Source: Salinibacterium xinjiangense
Lineage (GTDB): Bacteria > Actinomycetota > Actinomycetes > Actinomycetales > Microbacteriaceae
Assembly (NCBI RefSeq): GCF_014645015.1
Contig: NZ_BMLC01000004.1
Coordinates: forward strand, 62,001 to 126,000
Length of the DNA stretch: 64,000 nucleotides
Direction: 5' to 3'
Of this stretch, positions 55,084 to 63,614 are shown one piece after another; the stretch's first letter is position 1, and every line of letters begins with the position of its first letter. The position numbers were made by a program, and so were the translations under genes. The notes below the pieces were generated by a model. The model saw nothing but the letters and a program-made list of their open reading frames with translations, did no database searches and had not been told where the DNA came from.

Positions 55084-56148
55084 ATGGACGGTGAGGCAAG
55101 CGCGGTAACGCAGAGGCCGACCCTCGCGGCCGTCGCGGCACTCGCGGGGGTGTCTGGTTCGACAGCATCCCTCGCCTTCAGCGGCGCCGGCCCGGTGTCG
55201 GAGGCAACCCGCATGAAGGTGCTCGCCGCTGCAGAAGCCCTCGGGTATGCCGGTCCCGATCCGCGGGCCCAGTCCCTGCGTCGCGGACGATCCGGCATCA
55301 TCGGCATTGTCGTCGAAGACGCGTTGCAGGATGCGTTCCGCGACCCGATGTCCCTCGCCATGCTCGACGGTGTCGCCGCGGAGACGGGAAACGCCGGAGC
55401 CGGGCTGCTACTGCTCTCCGACGCCGGTGGCCCGCAGATCGACATCCGCTCAGCCCCGATGGATGCCGTGATCCTCGTCGGCTGCTCCACTCGGCTCGAC
55501 GAATCTGTTGCAGTTCTCCGCAAGCGGGGTATGCCGGTCGTCGCCATCGAAGCAGACGACATGCCGGGTGTGCTGTCGATCAGCCTCGATAATCGGGATG
55601 CCACGGCCCGGCTCGCACGGCACCTGCTGCACCTCGGACACGAGAACGTGTCTGTCGTGTCCCTGCCGATCGACGGCTCGAAGATCCAGTCCCCGTTGCC
55701 GGCGGACTGGGATGCGCTGGCGACATCGCACACCACCCGTGATCGCCTGCGGGGCCTGCGCGACGTGTATCCAGAGTTCGGTGGCATCGTTGCCGTTCGC
55801 AGCTCGATCGAAGCGGGCCGGGCTGCCGGGCTTGCGTTGCTCGAGGGTGCGATGCGTCCGACGGCCGTGGTCGCCCAGAGTGACCTGCTCGCGATAGGGG
55901 TGATCCGGGCCGCGGAAAGCCTTGGCATCCGGGTTCCGCAAGAGTTGAGCGTGGTGGGCTTCGACGGGGTGCAGATCGACGAACTCGGGGAGCGCGACCT
56001 CACCACGGTCATCCAGCCCGCACAGGACAAGGGCAGGGCAGCGGGCCGGGCAGCCGTCGAACTCATTGCGGGCGGCACGCCACAATCGACGGCGTTCACG
56101 AGCGTGTTGCACATCGGCTCGACGACCGCCGCCAAGAGTCAGCCGTAG
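55084..56148 (+). CDS. LacI family transcriptional regulator
   Basis: A 354-residue repressor. N-terminal helix-turn-helix (about 10-56: TLAAVAALAGVSGSTASLAFSG in part, then hinge helix EALGYAGPDPRAQSLRRG), followed by a periplasmic-binding-protein-like effector domain (about 65-340), with GFDGVQIDE and the C-terminal PAQDKGRAAGRAAVEL motif. It is divergent from the MFS transporter and probably binds the palindrome at 55041. The likely inducer is a sugar or its phosphate, judging by family; not visible here. ATG 55084. Confidence 0.93.
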   Translation: MDGEASAVTQRPTLAAVAALAGVSGSTASLAFSGAGPVSEATRMKVLAAAEALGYAGPDPRAQSLRRGRSGIIGIVVEDALQDAFRDPMSLAMLDGVAAETGNAGAGLLLLSDAGGPQIDIRSAPMDAVILVGCSTRLDESVAVLRKRGMPVVAIEADDMPGVLSISLDNRDATARLARHLLHLGHENVSVVSLPIDGSKIQSPLPADWDALATSHTTRDRLRGLRDVYPEFGGIVAVRSSIEAGRAAGLALLEGAMRPTAVVAQSDLLAIGVIRAAESLGIRVPQELSVVGFDGVQIDELGERDLTTVIQPAQDKGRAAGRAAVELIAGGTPQSTAFTSVLHIGSTTAAKSQP

Positions 56149-56176
56149 CGCTGGCACCCTCGTTAGGCTTGCCCTT

Positions 56177-58159
56177 ATGAGTTCAGAGACTTCCCCTACA
56201 ACTGGAATCGGCGCATCTGGAATCGACATCGGGGAGCTTGACTCCTCGGTGCGTCCCCAGGATGACCTGTTCCGCCACGTCAACGGCAAGTGGATCGCCA
56301 GCACCGAGATCCCCAGCGATAAGGCCCGCTACGGTTCGTTCTACGTTCTCGCGGAAGAAGCTGAACGAGCTGTCCGCGACATCATCATCGAGTCGCAGGG
56401 TGCCGAAACCGGCACGGAAGCCCGAAAGGTCGGCGACCTGTATGCAAGCTTCCTCGACGAAGCGCGCGTGCAGGAACTGGGTGCCTCGCCCATCGCGGAG
56501 CTGCTCGCCGAAGCCGCCGCCGTCACATCCATCGACAGCCTGCTCTCGACCCTCGGAAAGCTCGAACGCGGCGGATCGTCAGGATTCGCGCAGGTCTTCG
56601 TCGACAACGACCCCGGGCAGCCGGAGCGCTATCTCGTCTTCATCGAGCAGGGTGGGCTCGGCCTCCCCGACGAGTCGTACTATCGCGAGGAGAAGTCGGC
56701 GGCGATTCGCACCAAGTACGTCGAATATCTCGAGCACATGATCTCGCTCGCCGGCCTCGACGATGCCGCGACCAGGGCTGCGCGCGTCTTCGAGCTTGAA
56801 ACCGAGCTCGCCACCCACCACTGGGACAATGTCGCCACCCGCGACAGCGAGAAGTCGTACAACCTCATGTCGTGGGAGAGTGCCAACGGGCTGCTCGGCC
56901 CGGTCGACCTGAACCTGTGGCTCGATGCCATGGGCGTGCCTGAGCATTCCTTCGATGAGGTCGTCGTTCGCCAGCCGAGCTTTCTGGAGGGCCTGTCGAC
57001 GGCGCTCGTCATCGACAACCTCGGCAAATGGCGCGACTGGCTGTCGTGGCAGGTCATCCGCTCGAATGCCGCATACCTCTCCGATGATTTCGTCGCCGCC
57101 AATTTCGACTTCTACGGCAGGACGCTGACCGGTACCCCGGAGATGCGCGCCCGCTGGAAGCGCGCGGTCTCTCTCGTCGAGGGCGCCCTGGGTGAAGCGG
57201 TTGGCCGCATCTATGTCGAGCGGCACTTCCCCGAGTCCGCGAAGACCGCCATGGATGTGCTGGTCACCAACCTCGTCGAGGCGTACCGCCAGAGCATCAC
57301 CTCGCTGGAGTGGATGGGTGAAGACACCAGAGCCCGCGCCATCGACAAGCTGGAGAAGTTCACCCCCAAGATCGGTTATCCCGTGAAGTGGCGGGACTAT
57401 TCGAGCCTGCAGATGGATGCCGCGGACCTCATCGGCAACATCCGCGCCACCAGCGAGTTCGAGTTCCAGCGTGAGCTCGGCAAGATCGGGCAGCCGCTCG
57501 ACCGTGACGAATGGTTCATGACGCCGCAGACGATCAACGCGTACTACAACCCGGGATTCAACGAGATCGTGTTCCCCGCGGCCATCCTGCAGGCACCATT
57601 CTTCGATGAATCATGGGATGCCGCGGCCAACTATGGTGCTATCGGCGCCGTCATCGGCCACGAGATCGGCCACGGATTCGACGACCAGGGCTCGAAGTAC
57701 GACGGCGACGGGCGGCTGACCGACTGGTGGACGCCAGCCGACCGTGCCGCATTCGAGGAGCGCACAGGCGCACTCATCGCACAGTACGACGCACTCGCTC
57801 CGGCCCAGGTACCAGACCATCACGTCAGTGGGGCCTTGACCGTCGGCGAGAACATTGGTGACCTCGGAGGTCTCGCGATCGCGTGGCGTGCGTACCTGAT
57901 CTCCCTCGGCGGCGAGCGGTCCCCTGTGATCGACGGGCTGACCGGCGCCGAACGTTTCTTCCTGTCGTGGGCGCAGGCGTGGCAACTGAAGGCTCGTGAT
58001 GAAGAGGTCATCAGGCTGCTGTCGATCGATCCGCACTCGCCCAACGAATTCAGGTGCAACCAGATCGTCCGCAATATCGACGAGTTCTATGAGACATTTG
58101 GCGTAACCGACATCGACTCACTATGGCTCGACCCGAAAGACCGTGTGACTATTTGGTAG
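56177..58159 (+). CDS. M13 family metallopeptidase (neprilysin/PepO type)
   Basis: A 660-residue zinc oligopeptidase. It has the N-terminal M13 domain (about 20-400, FRHVNGKWIAST and MSWESANGL...) and the catalytic domain with the zinc motif HEIGHGFDDQG (about 495), the ENIGDLGGL motif (about 557, third zinc ligand) and the C-terminal FNCNQ-like region (NEFRCNQIVRN). No signal peptide or anchor is seen, so it is likely cytoplasmic, as PepO of lactic acid bacteria. Start ATG 56177. The C-terminus overlaps the serine hydrolase gene by 37 bp. Confidence 0.94.
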   Translation: MSSETSPTTGIGASGIDIGELDSSVRPQDDLFRHVNGKWIASTEIPSDKARYGSFYVLAEEAERAVRDIIIESQGAETGTEARKVGDLYASFLDEARVQELGASPIAELLAEAAAVTSIDSLLSTLGKLERGGSSGFAQVFVDNDPGQPERYLVFIEQGGLGLPDESYYREEKSAAIRTKYVEYLEHMISLAGLDDAATRAARVFELETELATHHWDNVATRDSEKSYNLMSWESANGLLGPVDLNLWLDAMGVPEHSFDEVVVRQPSFLEGLSTALVIDNLGKWRDWLSWQVIRSNAAYLSDDFVAANFDFYGRTLTGTPEMRARWKRAVSLVEGALGEAVGRIYVERHFPESAKTAMDVLVTNLVEAYRQSITSLEWMGEDTRARAIDKLEKFTPKIGYPVKWRDYSSLQMDAADLIGNIRATSEFEFQRELGKIGQPLDRDEWFMTPQTINAYYNPGFNEIVFPAAILQAPFFDESWDAAANYGAIGAVIGHEIGHGFDDQGSKYDGDGRLTDWWTPADRAAFEERTGALIAQYDALAPAQVPDHHVSGALTVGENIGDLGGLAIAWRAYLISLGGERSPVIDGLTGAERFFLSWAQAWQLKARDEEVIRLLSIDPHSPNEFRCNQIVRNIDEFYETFGVTDIDSLWLDPKDRVTIW

Positions 58160-59094
58160 AAACTGCGCGCGCCCGGGAGCGCTGGGAGCGCATCCGCGCT
58201 CCTCGCGTTCCCAGGCATTCTGCATCCGAGGGAGCCGAGAACTTCAGCGGCTCCTTCAGGGCGCTCGGAAAGATCGCCTACTCGGGCTCGCGCGTATCGG
58301 CCAGTGTGGTCGATCTCAACTCGGGTAAGACGCTCGTGGCAATCGACGACCGCATCGTGCTTCCGACGGCGAGCATCGGCAAAGTCCTCCTGCTCATCGA
58401 GGTCTCTGCCCGGATGACAGCGAGGGATGTCTCGGGTTTCGGCATCCTCGATAAGACGGCCGAGGATGTCGTCGTCGGTGCCGGCCTGTGGCAGCAGTTG
58501 CAGGTGCCGACCCTGCCTGTCGCCGATCTTGCCGCGCTCGTGGGTGCTACGAGTGACAATCTCGCCACCAACATCCTGCTCAGGCATGTAGGCCTCCACG
58601 CCGTTCGGGCGAGGACCGAATCCCTGGGCCTCGTGCGTACGGCGCTTCTCGATCTCGTCCGCGACCGCCGGGGCCCGGATGAGGCACCCCAGCTCTCCGT
58701 CGGCTCTACGGCCGAGCTCAGCTGGTTGTTCGGAGCCCTCGCCCGAAACGAGATCGTCGACCCGGTCACCAGCCAGCGAGTCCTGGGCTGGCTATCGCAG
58801 AATAGCGACCTCTCTCTGGTGGCGAGCGCCTTCGGTCTCGATCCGCTCTCCCACCGTGGGTTCGACCATGAGACGCTGCTCATCAACAAGACCGGCATCG
58901 ATTCGGGTGTGCGTTCGGAGGCTGGGGCGCTTCGCGGCAGCGGCCGGGCCGTCGCCTATGCGGTTTCCGTCCAGTTCAATGATGAGAACCTGGGCTCAAG
59001 GATGCGCGTGCTGGAGGCACTGCGCATGGTCGGAGTGGACCTGCTCGAATACGTGCACCAGCCGCGTCGGGAAAGCGTTCCGCGACACCCCTGA
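58123..59094 (+). CDS. Serine hydrolase / class A beta-lactamase-like protein
   Basis: A protein of up to 323 residues with the penicillin-recognising fold. SxxK is seen as TASIGK (about residue 87), the SDN-like motif as TSDN (about 142) and the KTG motif as NKTGIDSG (about 255). No signal peptide is visible, so the enzyme is probably intracellular and may be an esterase or peptidase rather than a true beta-lactamase. The first 45 residues, including the 37-bp overlap with the M13 gene, are Arg-rich; the start at 58123 is uncertain. Confidence 0.8.
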   Translation: MARPERPCDYLVETARARERWERIRAPRVPRHSASEGAENFSGSFRALGKIAYSGSRVSASVVDLNSGKTLVAIDDRIVLPTASIGKVLLLIEVSARMTARDVSGFGILDKTAEDVVVGAGLWQQLQVPTLPVADLAALVGATSDNLATNILLRHVGLHAVRARTESLGLVRTALLDLVRDRRGPDEAPQLSVGSTAELSWLFGALARNEIVDPVTSQRVLGWLSQNSDLSLVASAFGLDPLSHRGFDHETLLINKTGIDSGVRSEAGALRGSGRAVAYAVSVQFNDENLGSRMRVLEALRMVGVDLLEYVHQPRRESVPRHP

Positions 59095-59275
59095 ATTTGT
59101 ACCCTTGCCCCCTCAAGGGGGGTCGGGTAGTCTTCAAGAGCGCTGCACTGCATCGGACCCGAAACCCGATGCAGTACCCCGACACAGTGCATTCGAGTCT
59201 TACCCGCTCTCAGCCCGCATCCCCCGTGCGCGCCCTAACGTGCTGGGCTCGAACTCCCCCCCCAGGAGCTCGAAC

Positions 59276-60814
59276 GTGTTCAAGAAAATTGTGGCGAGTC
59301 TGGCCGTCGTGCTACTCACGGTCGGAATGTCTGTCGTTGGTATAGCAGCCCCCGCAGGTGCAGCCCCTCCCGGCGGTGGCACATATCCGCCGACTGACGC
59401 TGCGGCGAATGACCCAGGCAACTGGGAGGTGCTGCCCGGCGAGGCGTGTTACAAAATCGAGCCCGTCAACCCGGTGCCGTACCTGTTGCCCTCCCCCGGT
59501 GCCGGTCAGCAATTCTCCAAAGTCATCGTCAAGGCGGGTTCAGGAGATGGTTCGAACCTCGTCCTCACCGACGGCCTTGCTGAGGGCACGCCGGTGCAGC
59601 ACAACCTGAAAGACAGCATCAGCCACCTGATCCTGTGCACCGTTCCCACGCCGGTCGACCCGATTCTCACGGACGCCAGCGTCACGGTCACTACCACCCC
59701 CGCAACGTGCGAGGCAGCCGAGGGTGATCTCATGGTGGCGGCCGTCAATGCGACCTTCGTCACCAGCTACCCCACCGAAACGACCTACAGGGTCGTGGCG
59801 ACCGCCGACGACAACCATCTCTTCTCTAATGGAGAGCCGACGTTGGTGATTGAGGATGAGTTCGCGCCGAAGCTGGCTGAGGGTTGCGAGCTTCCGCCGC
59901 TGGCTTTGGTGACGCCGACGTACTCGAGCACGCAGCCCACGTGCACCACAGCGGGTTCTTACACGCTCGGTTCGGACGGCGGCGACGTCGTGTGGACTGT
60001 CGACGGAGAGACGGGCGTTGCCAGTGGAACCTACTCGGCGCCGTCCGACTACTCGGACGTGACCATCTCGGCGACTCCTGCGGTGGCTGGCGACGGTCTG
60101 GATCCGGACTGGGTCAACCCGAAGGTCTTGACGTTCACGGCACCGACCGGTTGCGGCGAGACGCCTCCAACTTCTGGTGCTGCCTCTGCCTCTGTCACCA
60201 CGACCCCCGCAACGTGCGAGGCAGCCGAGGGTGATGTCGTTGTAACGGTCACCAACGCGACCTTCGCGTTGACTTACCCGACCGAAACGACCTACAGGGT
60301 CGTGGCGACCGCCGACGACAACCATCTCTTCTCGAATGGAGAGCCGACGTTGGTGATTGAGGATGAGTTCGCGCCGAAGCTGGTTGAGGGTTGCGAGCTT
60401 CCGTCGTTCGCTTTGGTGACGCCAACGTACTCGAGCACCCAGCCCACCTGCACCGCGGGAGGCTCGTACACCCTCGGATCGATCGTGGGTGAGCTCGTCT
60501 GGACCGTCAACGGAGAGACGGGCGTTGCCAGTGGAACCTACTCGGCGCCGTCCGACTACTCAGACGTGACCATCACAGCAGCACCCGCCGTCGCGGGCGA
60601 TGGACTCGACCCTGACTGGGTGAACCCCATCGTGCTGAGGTTCGCCGCTCCTGCCGGTGTTTGCTCGTTCAATCCGCCGACGCTGGCGTTCAATCCGCCG
60701 ACCCTGGCCTTTACGGGTCTCACGATCGGCGCAGGCATGAGCCTCGCAGGCGGACTTCTCTTCGTCGGCCTCGCCGGACTCTTCGTAGCCCGCCACCGCA
60801 GGCTGCACGGCTAG
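59276..60814 (+). CDS. Secreted surface protein with internal duplication and LAFTG sorting signal
   Basis: A 512-residue protein of unknown function. It has a signal peptide (about 1-29, ending AAPAGA), a short N-terminal part, and two copies of a module of about 169 residues (about 134-300 and 303-468), each starting with VTTTPATCEAAEGD, containing the block SNGEPTLVIEDEFAPKL and ending GLDPDWVNP. The C-terminus has LAFTG (477-481), a hydrophobic helix and a basic tail (RHRRLHG): a cell-wall sorting signal of the class E (LAXTG) kind. NPPTLAF is duplicated just before it. GTG 59276 follows AGGAG. A C-rich hairpin lies upstream at about 59108. Confidence 0.85.
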   Translation: MFKKIVASLAVVLLTVGMSVVGIAAPAGAAPPGGGTYPPTDAAANDPGNWEVLPGEACYKIEPVNPVPYLLPSPGAGQQFSKVIVKAGSGDGSNLVLTDGLAEGTPVQHNLKDSISHLILCTVPTPVDPILTDASVTVTTTPATCEAAEGDLMVAAVNATFVTSYPTETTYRVVATADDNHLFSNGEPTLVIEDEFAPKLAEGCELPPLALVTPTYSSTQPTCTTAGSYTLGSDGGDVVWTVDGETGVASGTYSAPSDYSDVTISATPAVAGDGLDPDWVNPKVLTFTAPTGCGETPPTSGAASASVTTTPATCEAAEGDVVVTVTNATFALTYPTETTYRVVATADDNHLFSNGEPTLVIEDEFAPKLVEGCELPSFALVTPTYSSTQPTCTAGGSYTLGSIVGELVWTVNGETGVASGTYSAPSDYSDVTITAAPAVAGDGLDPDWVNPIVLRFAAPAGVCSFNPPTLAFNPPTLAFTGLTIGAGMSLAGGLLFVGLAGLFVARHRRLHG

Positions 60815-60837
60815 AACGACCGCACATTACAGCCCGG

Positions 60838-60868
60838 AAACGGGGGGTGCCTTCGCACCCCCCGTTTT
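60838..60868 (+). terminator. Strong intrinsic terminator of the LAFTG protein gene
   Basis: AAACGGGGGGTGC pairs with GCACCCCCCGTTT around the loop CTTC, then TTTT. It begins 23 bp after the stop codon. Confidence 0.9.
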
Positions 60869-60973
60869 GGGGTGGAGTTCGACCCTTGTCCTCCTAAGTG
60901 AGGACACAATATCCTGAAGCCATGCCAGTCTGAATCACATCCCTGAAATGTGATCCAGTTCCCGAATGGCGCT

Positions 60974-61029
60974 CGACCACCCGGCTTCTCGCACACCTAT
61001 CCCGATATGTGAGCGAGAAGCCGTGGTCG
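60974..61029. repeat. Long imperfect inverted repeat upstream of hemA end
   Basis: CGACCAC-CC-GGCTTCTCGC (60974-60992) is complementary to GCGAGAAGCC-GTGGTCG (61013-61029) except for two extra bases on the left arm, giving about 17 paired bases around a 20-nt loop. A smaller repeat, ATCACAT/ATGTGAT (60934-60954), lies before it. The stretch 60869-61056 has no convincing gene. The structure may be an RNA element or a processing signal. Confidence 0.5.
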
Positions 61030-61056
61030 TAACCTCCCACCCCGGGGGTACTTCTT

Positions 61057-61263
61057 GTGCACCAGAAATTGCTCGTCACCATCAGCACCCGCGCGCTTGC
61101 CGGAAGCCTGTCAGCGGTAGCTGTCGCGGGATCAGCGTTCGTCGGACACCTCGCGTTCGCCTGTGTTGCCGCGACGAGTGCCTTCAACCTCGCGGGGGCC
61201 TTCATGTTCCTCGGGACCACCGGGCCGCTGTATGGGGCACGGCGAGGCACCGCGCGGTCCTGA
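61057..61263 (+). CDS. Possible small membrane protein (68 aa)
   Basis: A 68-residue frame beginning at GTG 61057, with Ala/Gly-rich hydrophobic stretches (about 18-40 and 42-60) that could make two short membrane helices, and a basic C-terminal end. A GGGGG tract lies about 10 nt before the start, but it is not a clear ribosome site. No family is recognised. It faces the convergent hemA gene. It may be spurious; listed because the 430-bp gap has no better candidate. Confidence 0.3.
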   Translation: MHQKLLVTISTRALAGSLSAVAVAGSAFVGHLAFACVAATSAFNLAGAFMFLGTTGPLYGARRGTARS

Positions 61264-61302
61264 GCACGCGCCAAGGCCGCAGCCGGGTCTGGCGGCTAAG
61301 CC

Positions 61303-62541
61303 CTAAGCCGATTGTGCATCGTCGGCCTGTCCCGCAGCATCCTGCGCCGACGGCGCTGGTGTGATGCCATAGACAGCGTCGAGACCGGCCCTGAACTCAT
61401 TGGCGCGACCGTCGAGAGCGAACTCGCGGGCGCGGGCCGACGGGCCATGCAACAGCACACCGGCCAGGTGACGGAGCGCCGATTCGGTTTCGTCACCGGC
61501 ACCACGGGCCCTGGCTCTGGCGATCTCAGCGTCGAGCAGGTCGAAAACGTGGGTTCGGAGCGCGACGACAGCCGGCTCGATGTCGCGCTCGGCGATGAAC
61601 TCGGCTGCGGCAGAGCGGACGATCGCCGTGGCATCGTCGTGGGCAGAGAGGGCGTCCAAGGGAGCGTGCAGTCGCACTGTCTCCAGATCGAGCAGCTCGA
61701 CGCCCTGGATTGCGGCGACAGCGGGCTCGATGTTGCGGGGGAGGCCCAGGTCGATCACCAGTCGTCGCGACGTGCCGGGGAACGAGTCGGGGCCGAGCAC
61801 CGTGTTCGCCGTGCACGCGATGACGACGTCCACCTCGAAATCCGTGCTGTTGGTGATGCGGTGCTTAGCTGCGAAGGCTGGCCCGCGACCCGTGCGGCTG
61901 AAAACACGGATGTCTTCGGCCCCCTTGTCTCGGAGAGCCGCCACCGTTGTTGCGGCGTACTGGCCGGTTCCGACGATCAACACGGAGGCCGCTGACCAGT
62001 CGGCTATGCGACTGGAGGCGAGTTCCAGCGCAAGCCTGACCAGTGATCGATCCCGGCCGCCGATCGAGGTGAGGTTCTTCACCCCGCGGCTCGTGCGCGT
62101 GGCGCGCTGGAACAGCTGCTCGAGCTCACGTGTCGTCGTCTTACCGATGCGAGCCCGATCCAGTGCGCGACCGACCTGACCGGCGATCTCGTCTTCTCCG
62201 ACCACGACAGACTCAAGCCCGGAGGTGACGGAGAAGAGATGCGCGGCGACATCCGCGTCCTCATGCACGGTGATCGACGCGCGCAGGGTCTCGGCGCTGA
62301 GCCCACTGGCTTCGCTCAGCGCTGCGAGAGTGGATGCCACGGCGATTCCCGCGGGTGCACCCGCGGCTTCATCGATGTCGAGGTATGCCTCGAAGCGGTT
62401 GCAGGTCGCCAGCACAACAGCTCCGGTGACGACGGCGCTCGAACTCAACAGTGCGTCGGTGGCTCCGGGAGCGGCGAGGGAGAGGCTTTCGAGTAGCTCG
62501 AAGCTCGCGTTGCGATGATTTGAGCTGAGGCACAGGAGCAC
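61303..62541 (-). CDS. hemA: Glutamyl-tRNA reductase
   Basis: Reduces glutamyl-tRNA(Glu) to glutamate-1-semialdehyde with NADPH, the entry to C5 haem synthesis. The 412 residues have the N-terminal catalytic domain with SSNHRNASFE (about 6) and the catalytic cysteine in ATCNRFEAYLD (about 50), the VVGEDEIAGQV motif (about 110), the NADPH-binding domain (VGTGQYAATT about 190) and a C-terminal dimerisation helix. GTG at 62541. It diverges from hemE with 17 bp between the start codons. Confidence 0.95.
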   Translation of the reverse strand: MLLCLSSNHRNASFELLESLSLAAPGATDALLSSSAVVTGAVVLATCNRFEAYLDIDEAAGAPAGIAVASTLAALSEASGLSAETLRASITVHEDADVAAHLFSVTSGLESVVVGEDEIAGQVGRALDRARIGKTTTRELEQLFQRATRTSRGVKNLTSIGGRDRSLVRLALELASSRIADWSAASVLIVGTGQYAATTVAALRDKGAEDIRVFSRTGRGPAFAAKHRITNSTDFEVDVVIACTANTVLGPDSFPGTSRRLVIDLGLPRNIEPAVAAIQGVELLDLETVRLHAPLDALSAHDDATAIVRSAAAEFIAERDIEPAVVALRTHVFDLLDAEIARARARGAGDETESALRHLAGVLLHGPSARAREFALDGRANEFRAGLDAVYGITPAPSAQDAAGQADDAQSA

Positions 62542-62558
62542 GTCCTAATGTTAACCCC

Positions 62559-63614
62559 GTGCCACTGTCAAGCGATCATCCACTTCTCGACGGCCGAACT
62601 GGCCAGTCAGCGCTCGTTCGGGCGTATCGCGGCGAACGACCGGAAGTGACCCCGGTCTGGTTCATGCGCCAGGCGGGTCGATCTTTGCCGGAATACCGGG
62701 AGATCCGGGTCGGAAACGCGATGCTCGACGCCTGCCTCACACCAGAACTCGCGAGCGAGATCACGCTCCAGCCTGTGCGACGCCACAGGGTCGACGCCGC
62801 GATCTTCTTCAGCGACATCGTGATTCCCGTGAAACTCGCAGGAATCGATGTCGAAATAGTGCCCGGTCGCGGGCCCGTGATCGCAAATCCGATCCGGAGC
62901 GCCTCTGATGTGGCGGCACTCCGGCCGATCGACCCTGCTGCCCTCGACCCAATCCGTAAGGCCGTGGCGCTGACCGTGGCACAGCTTGGCACCACCCCGC
63001 TGATCGGCTTCGCCGGAGCCCCATTTACGCTCGCCTCGTACCTCGTCGAGGGCGGACCGTCGAAAGACCAGCAGCGTGCCCGCACGATGATGTACTCGGA
63101 CCCGCAGAGCTGGGCAATGCTGCTCAACTGGTGCGCAGACGTGTCAGGCGAGTTCCTGAAAGCCCAGGTCGAGGCCGGCGCCTCCGCAGCGCAACTCTTC
63201 GACTCGTGGGTCGGTTCACTCAGCGAACAACAGTACGTGCGCCGGGTGGCCCCGCACTCCAAGCGTGCCCTGTCACACCTTCGCGGTCTCGACGTGCCGA
63301 AGGTGCACTTCGGGGTCGGAAGCGGGGAGGTGCTCAAGGCCATGCACGACATCGGCGCCGACGTCATGGGGGTGGATTGGCGCATCCCGCTCGATGAGGC
63401 CTCTCGGCGGCTCGGGGGGGACGTCCCCCTGCAGGGGAACATCGACCCTGCCCTGCTCGGCGCGCCCCGGCACATTCTCGAAGCCCACGTTCGGGACGTC
63501 ATGGATCGTGGCCTCTCCGCCCCCTCCCATGTCGTCAACCTCGGCCACGGCGTGCCCCCGGACACCGATCCCGATGTGCTCAGCCACATCGTCGGTCTCG
63601 TGCACGGTGACTGA
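62559..63614 (+). CDS. hemE: Uroporphyrinogen decarboxylase
   Basis: Decarboxylates the four acetate side chains of uroporphyrinogen III to give coproporphyrinogen III. The 351 residues show the signature WFMRQAGRSLPEYREIR (about 34-50) with the substrate-binding Arg, FSDIVIPVKLAGIDV (about 86), and GFAGAPFTLASYLVEGG (about 150). GTG 62559 is the start; few bases separate it from hemA, so a shared control region is tight. It overlaps the next gene, hemY, by 8 bp. Confidence 0.96.
   Translation: MPLSSDHPLLDGRTGQSALVRAYRGERPEVTPVWFMRQAGRSLPEYREIRVGNAMLDACLTPELASEITLQPVRRHRVDAAIFFSDIVIPVKLAGIDVEIVPGRGPVIANPIRSASDVAALRPIDPAALDPIRKAVALTVAQLGTTPLIGFAGAPFTLASYLVEGGPSKDQQRARTMMYSDPQSWAMLLNWCADVSGEFLKAQVEAGASAAQLFDSWVGSLSEQQYVRRVAPHSKRALSHLRGLDVPKVHFGVGSGEVLKAMHDIGADVMGVDWRIPLDEASRRLGGDVPLQGNIDPALLGAPRHILEAHVRDVMDRGLSAPSHVVNLGHGVPPDTDPDVLSHIVGLVHGD

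Noticed and set aside
61057-61263. Confident call of a small membrane protein
   Set aside because: The frame lacks a clear ribosome site and family; kept only as a low-confidence feature.
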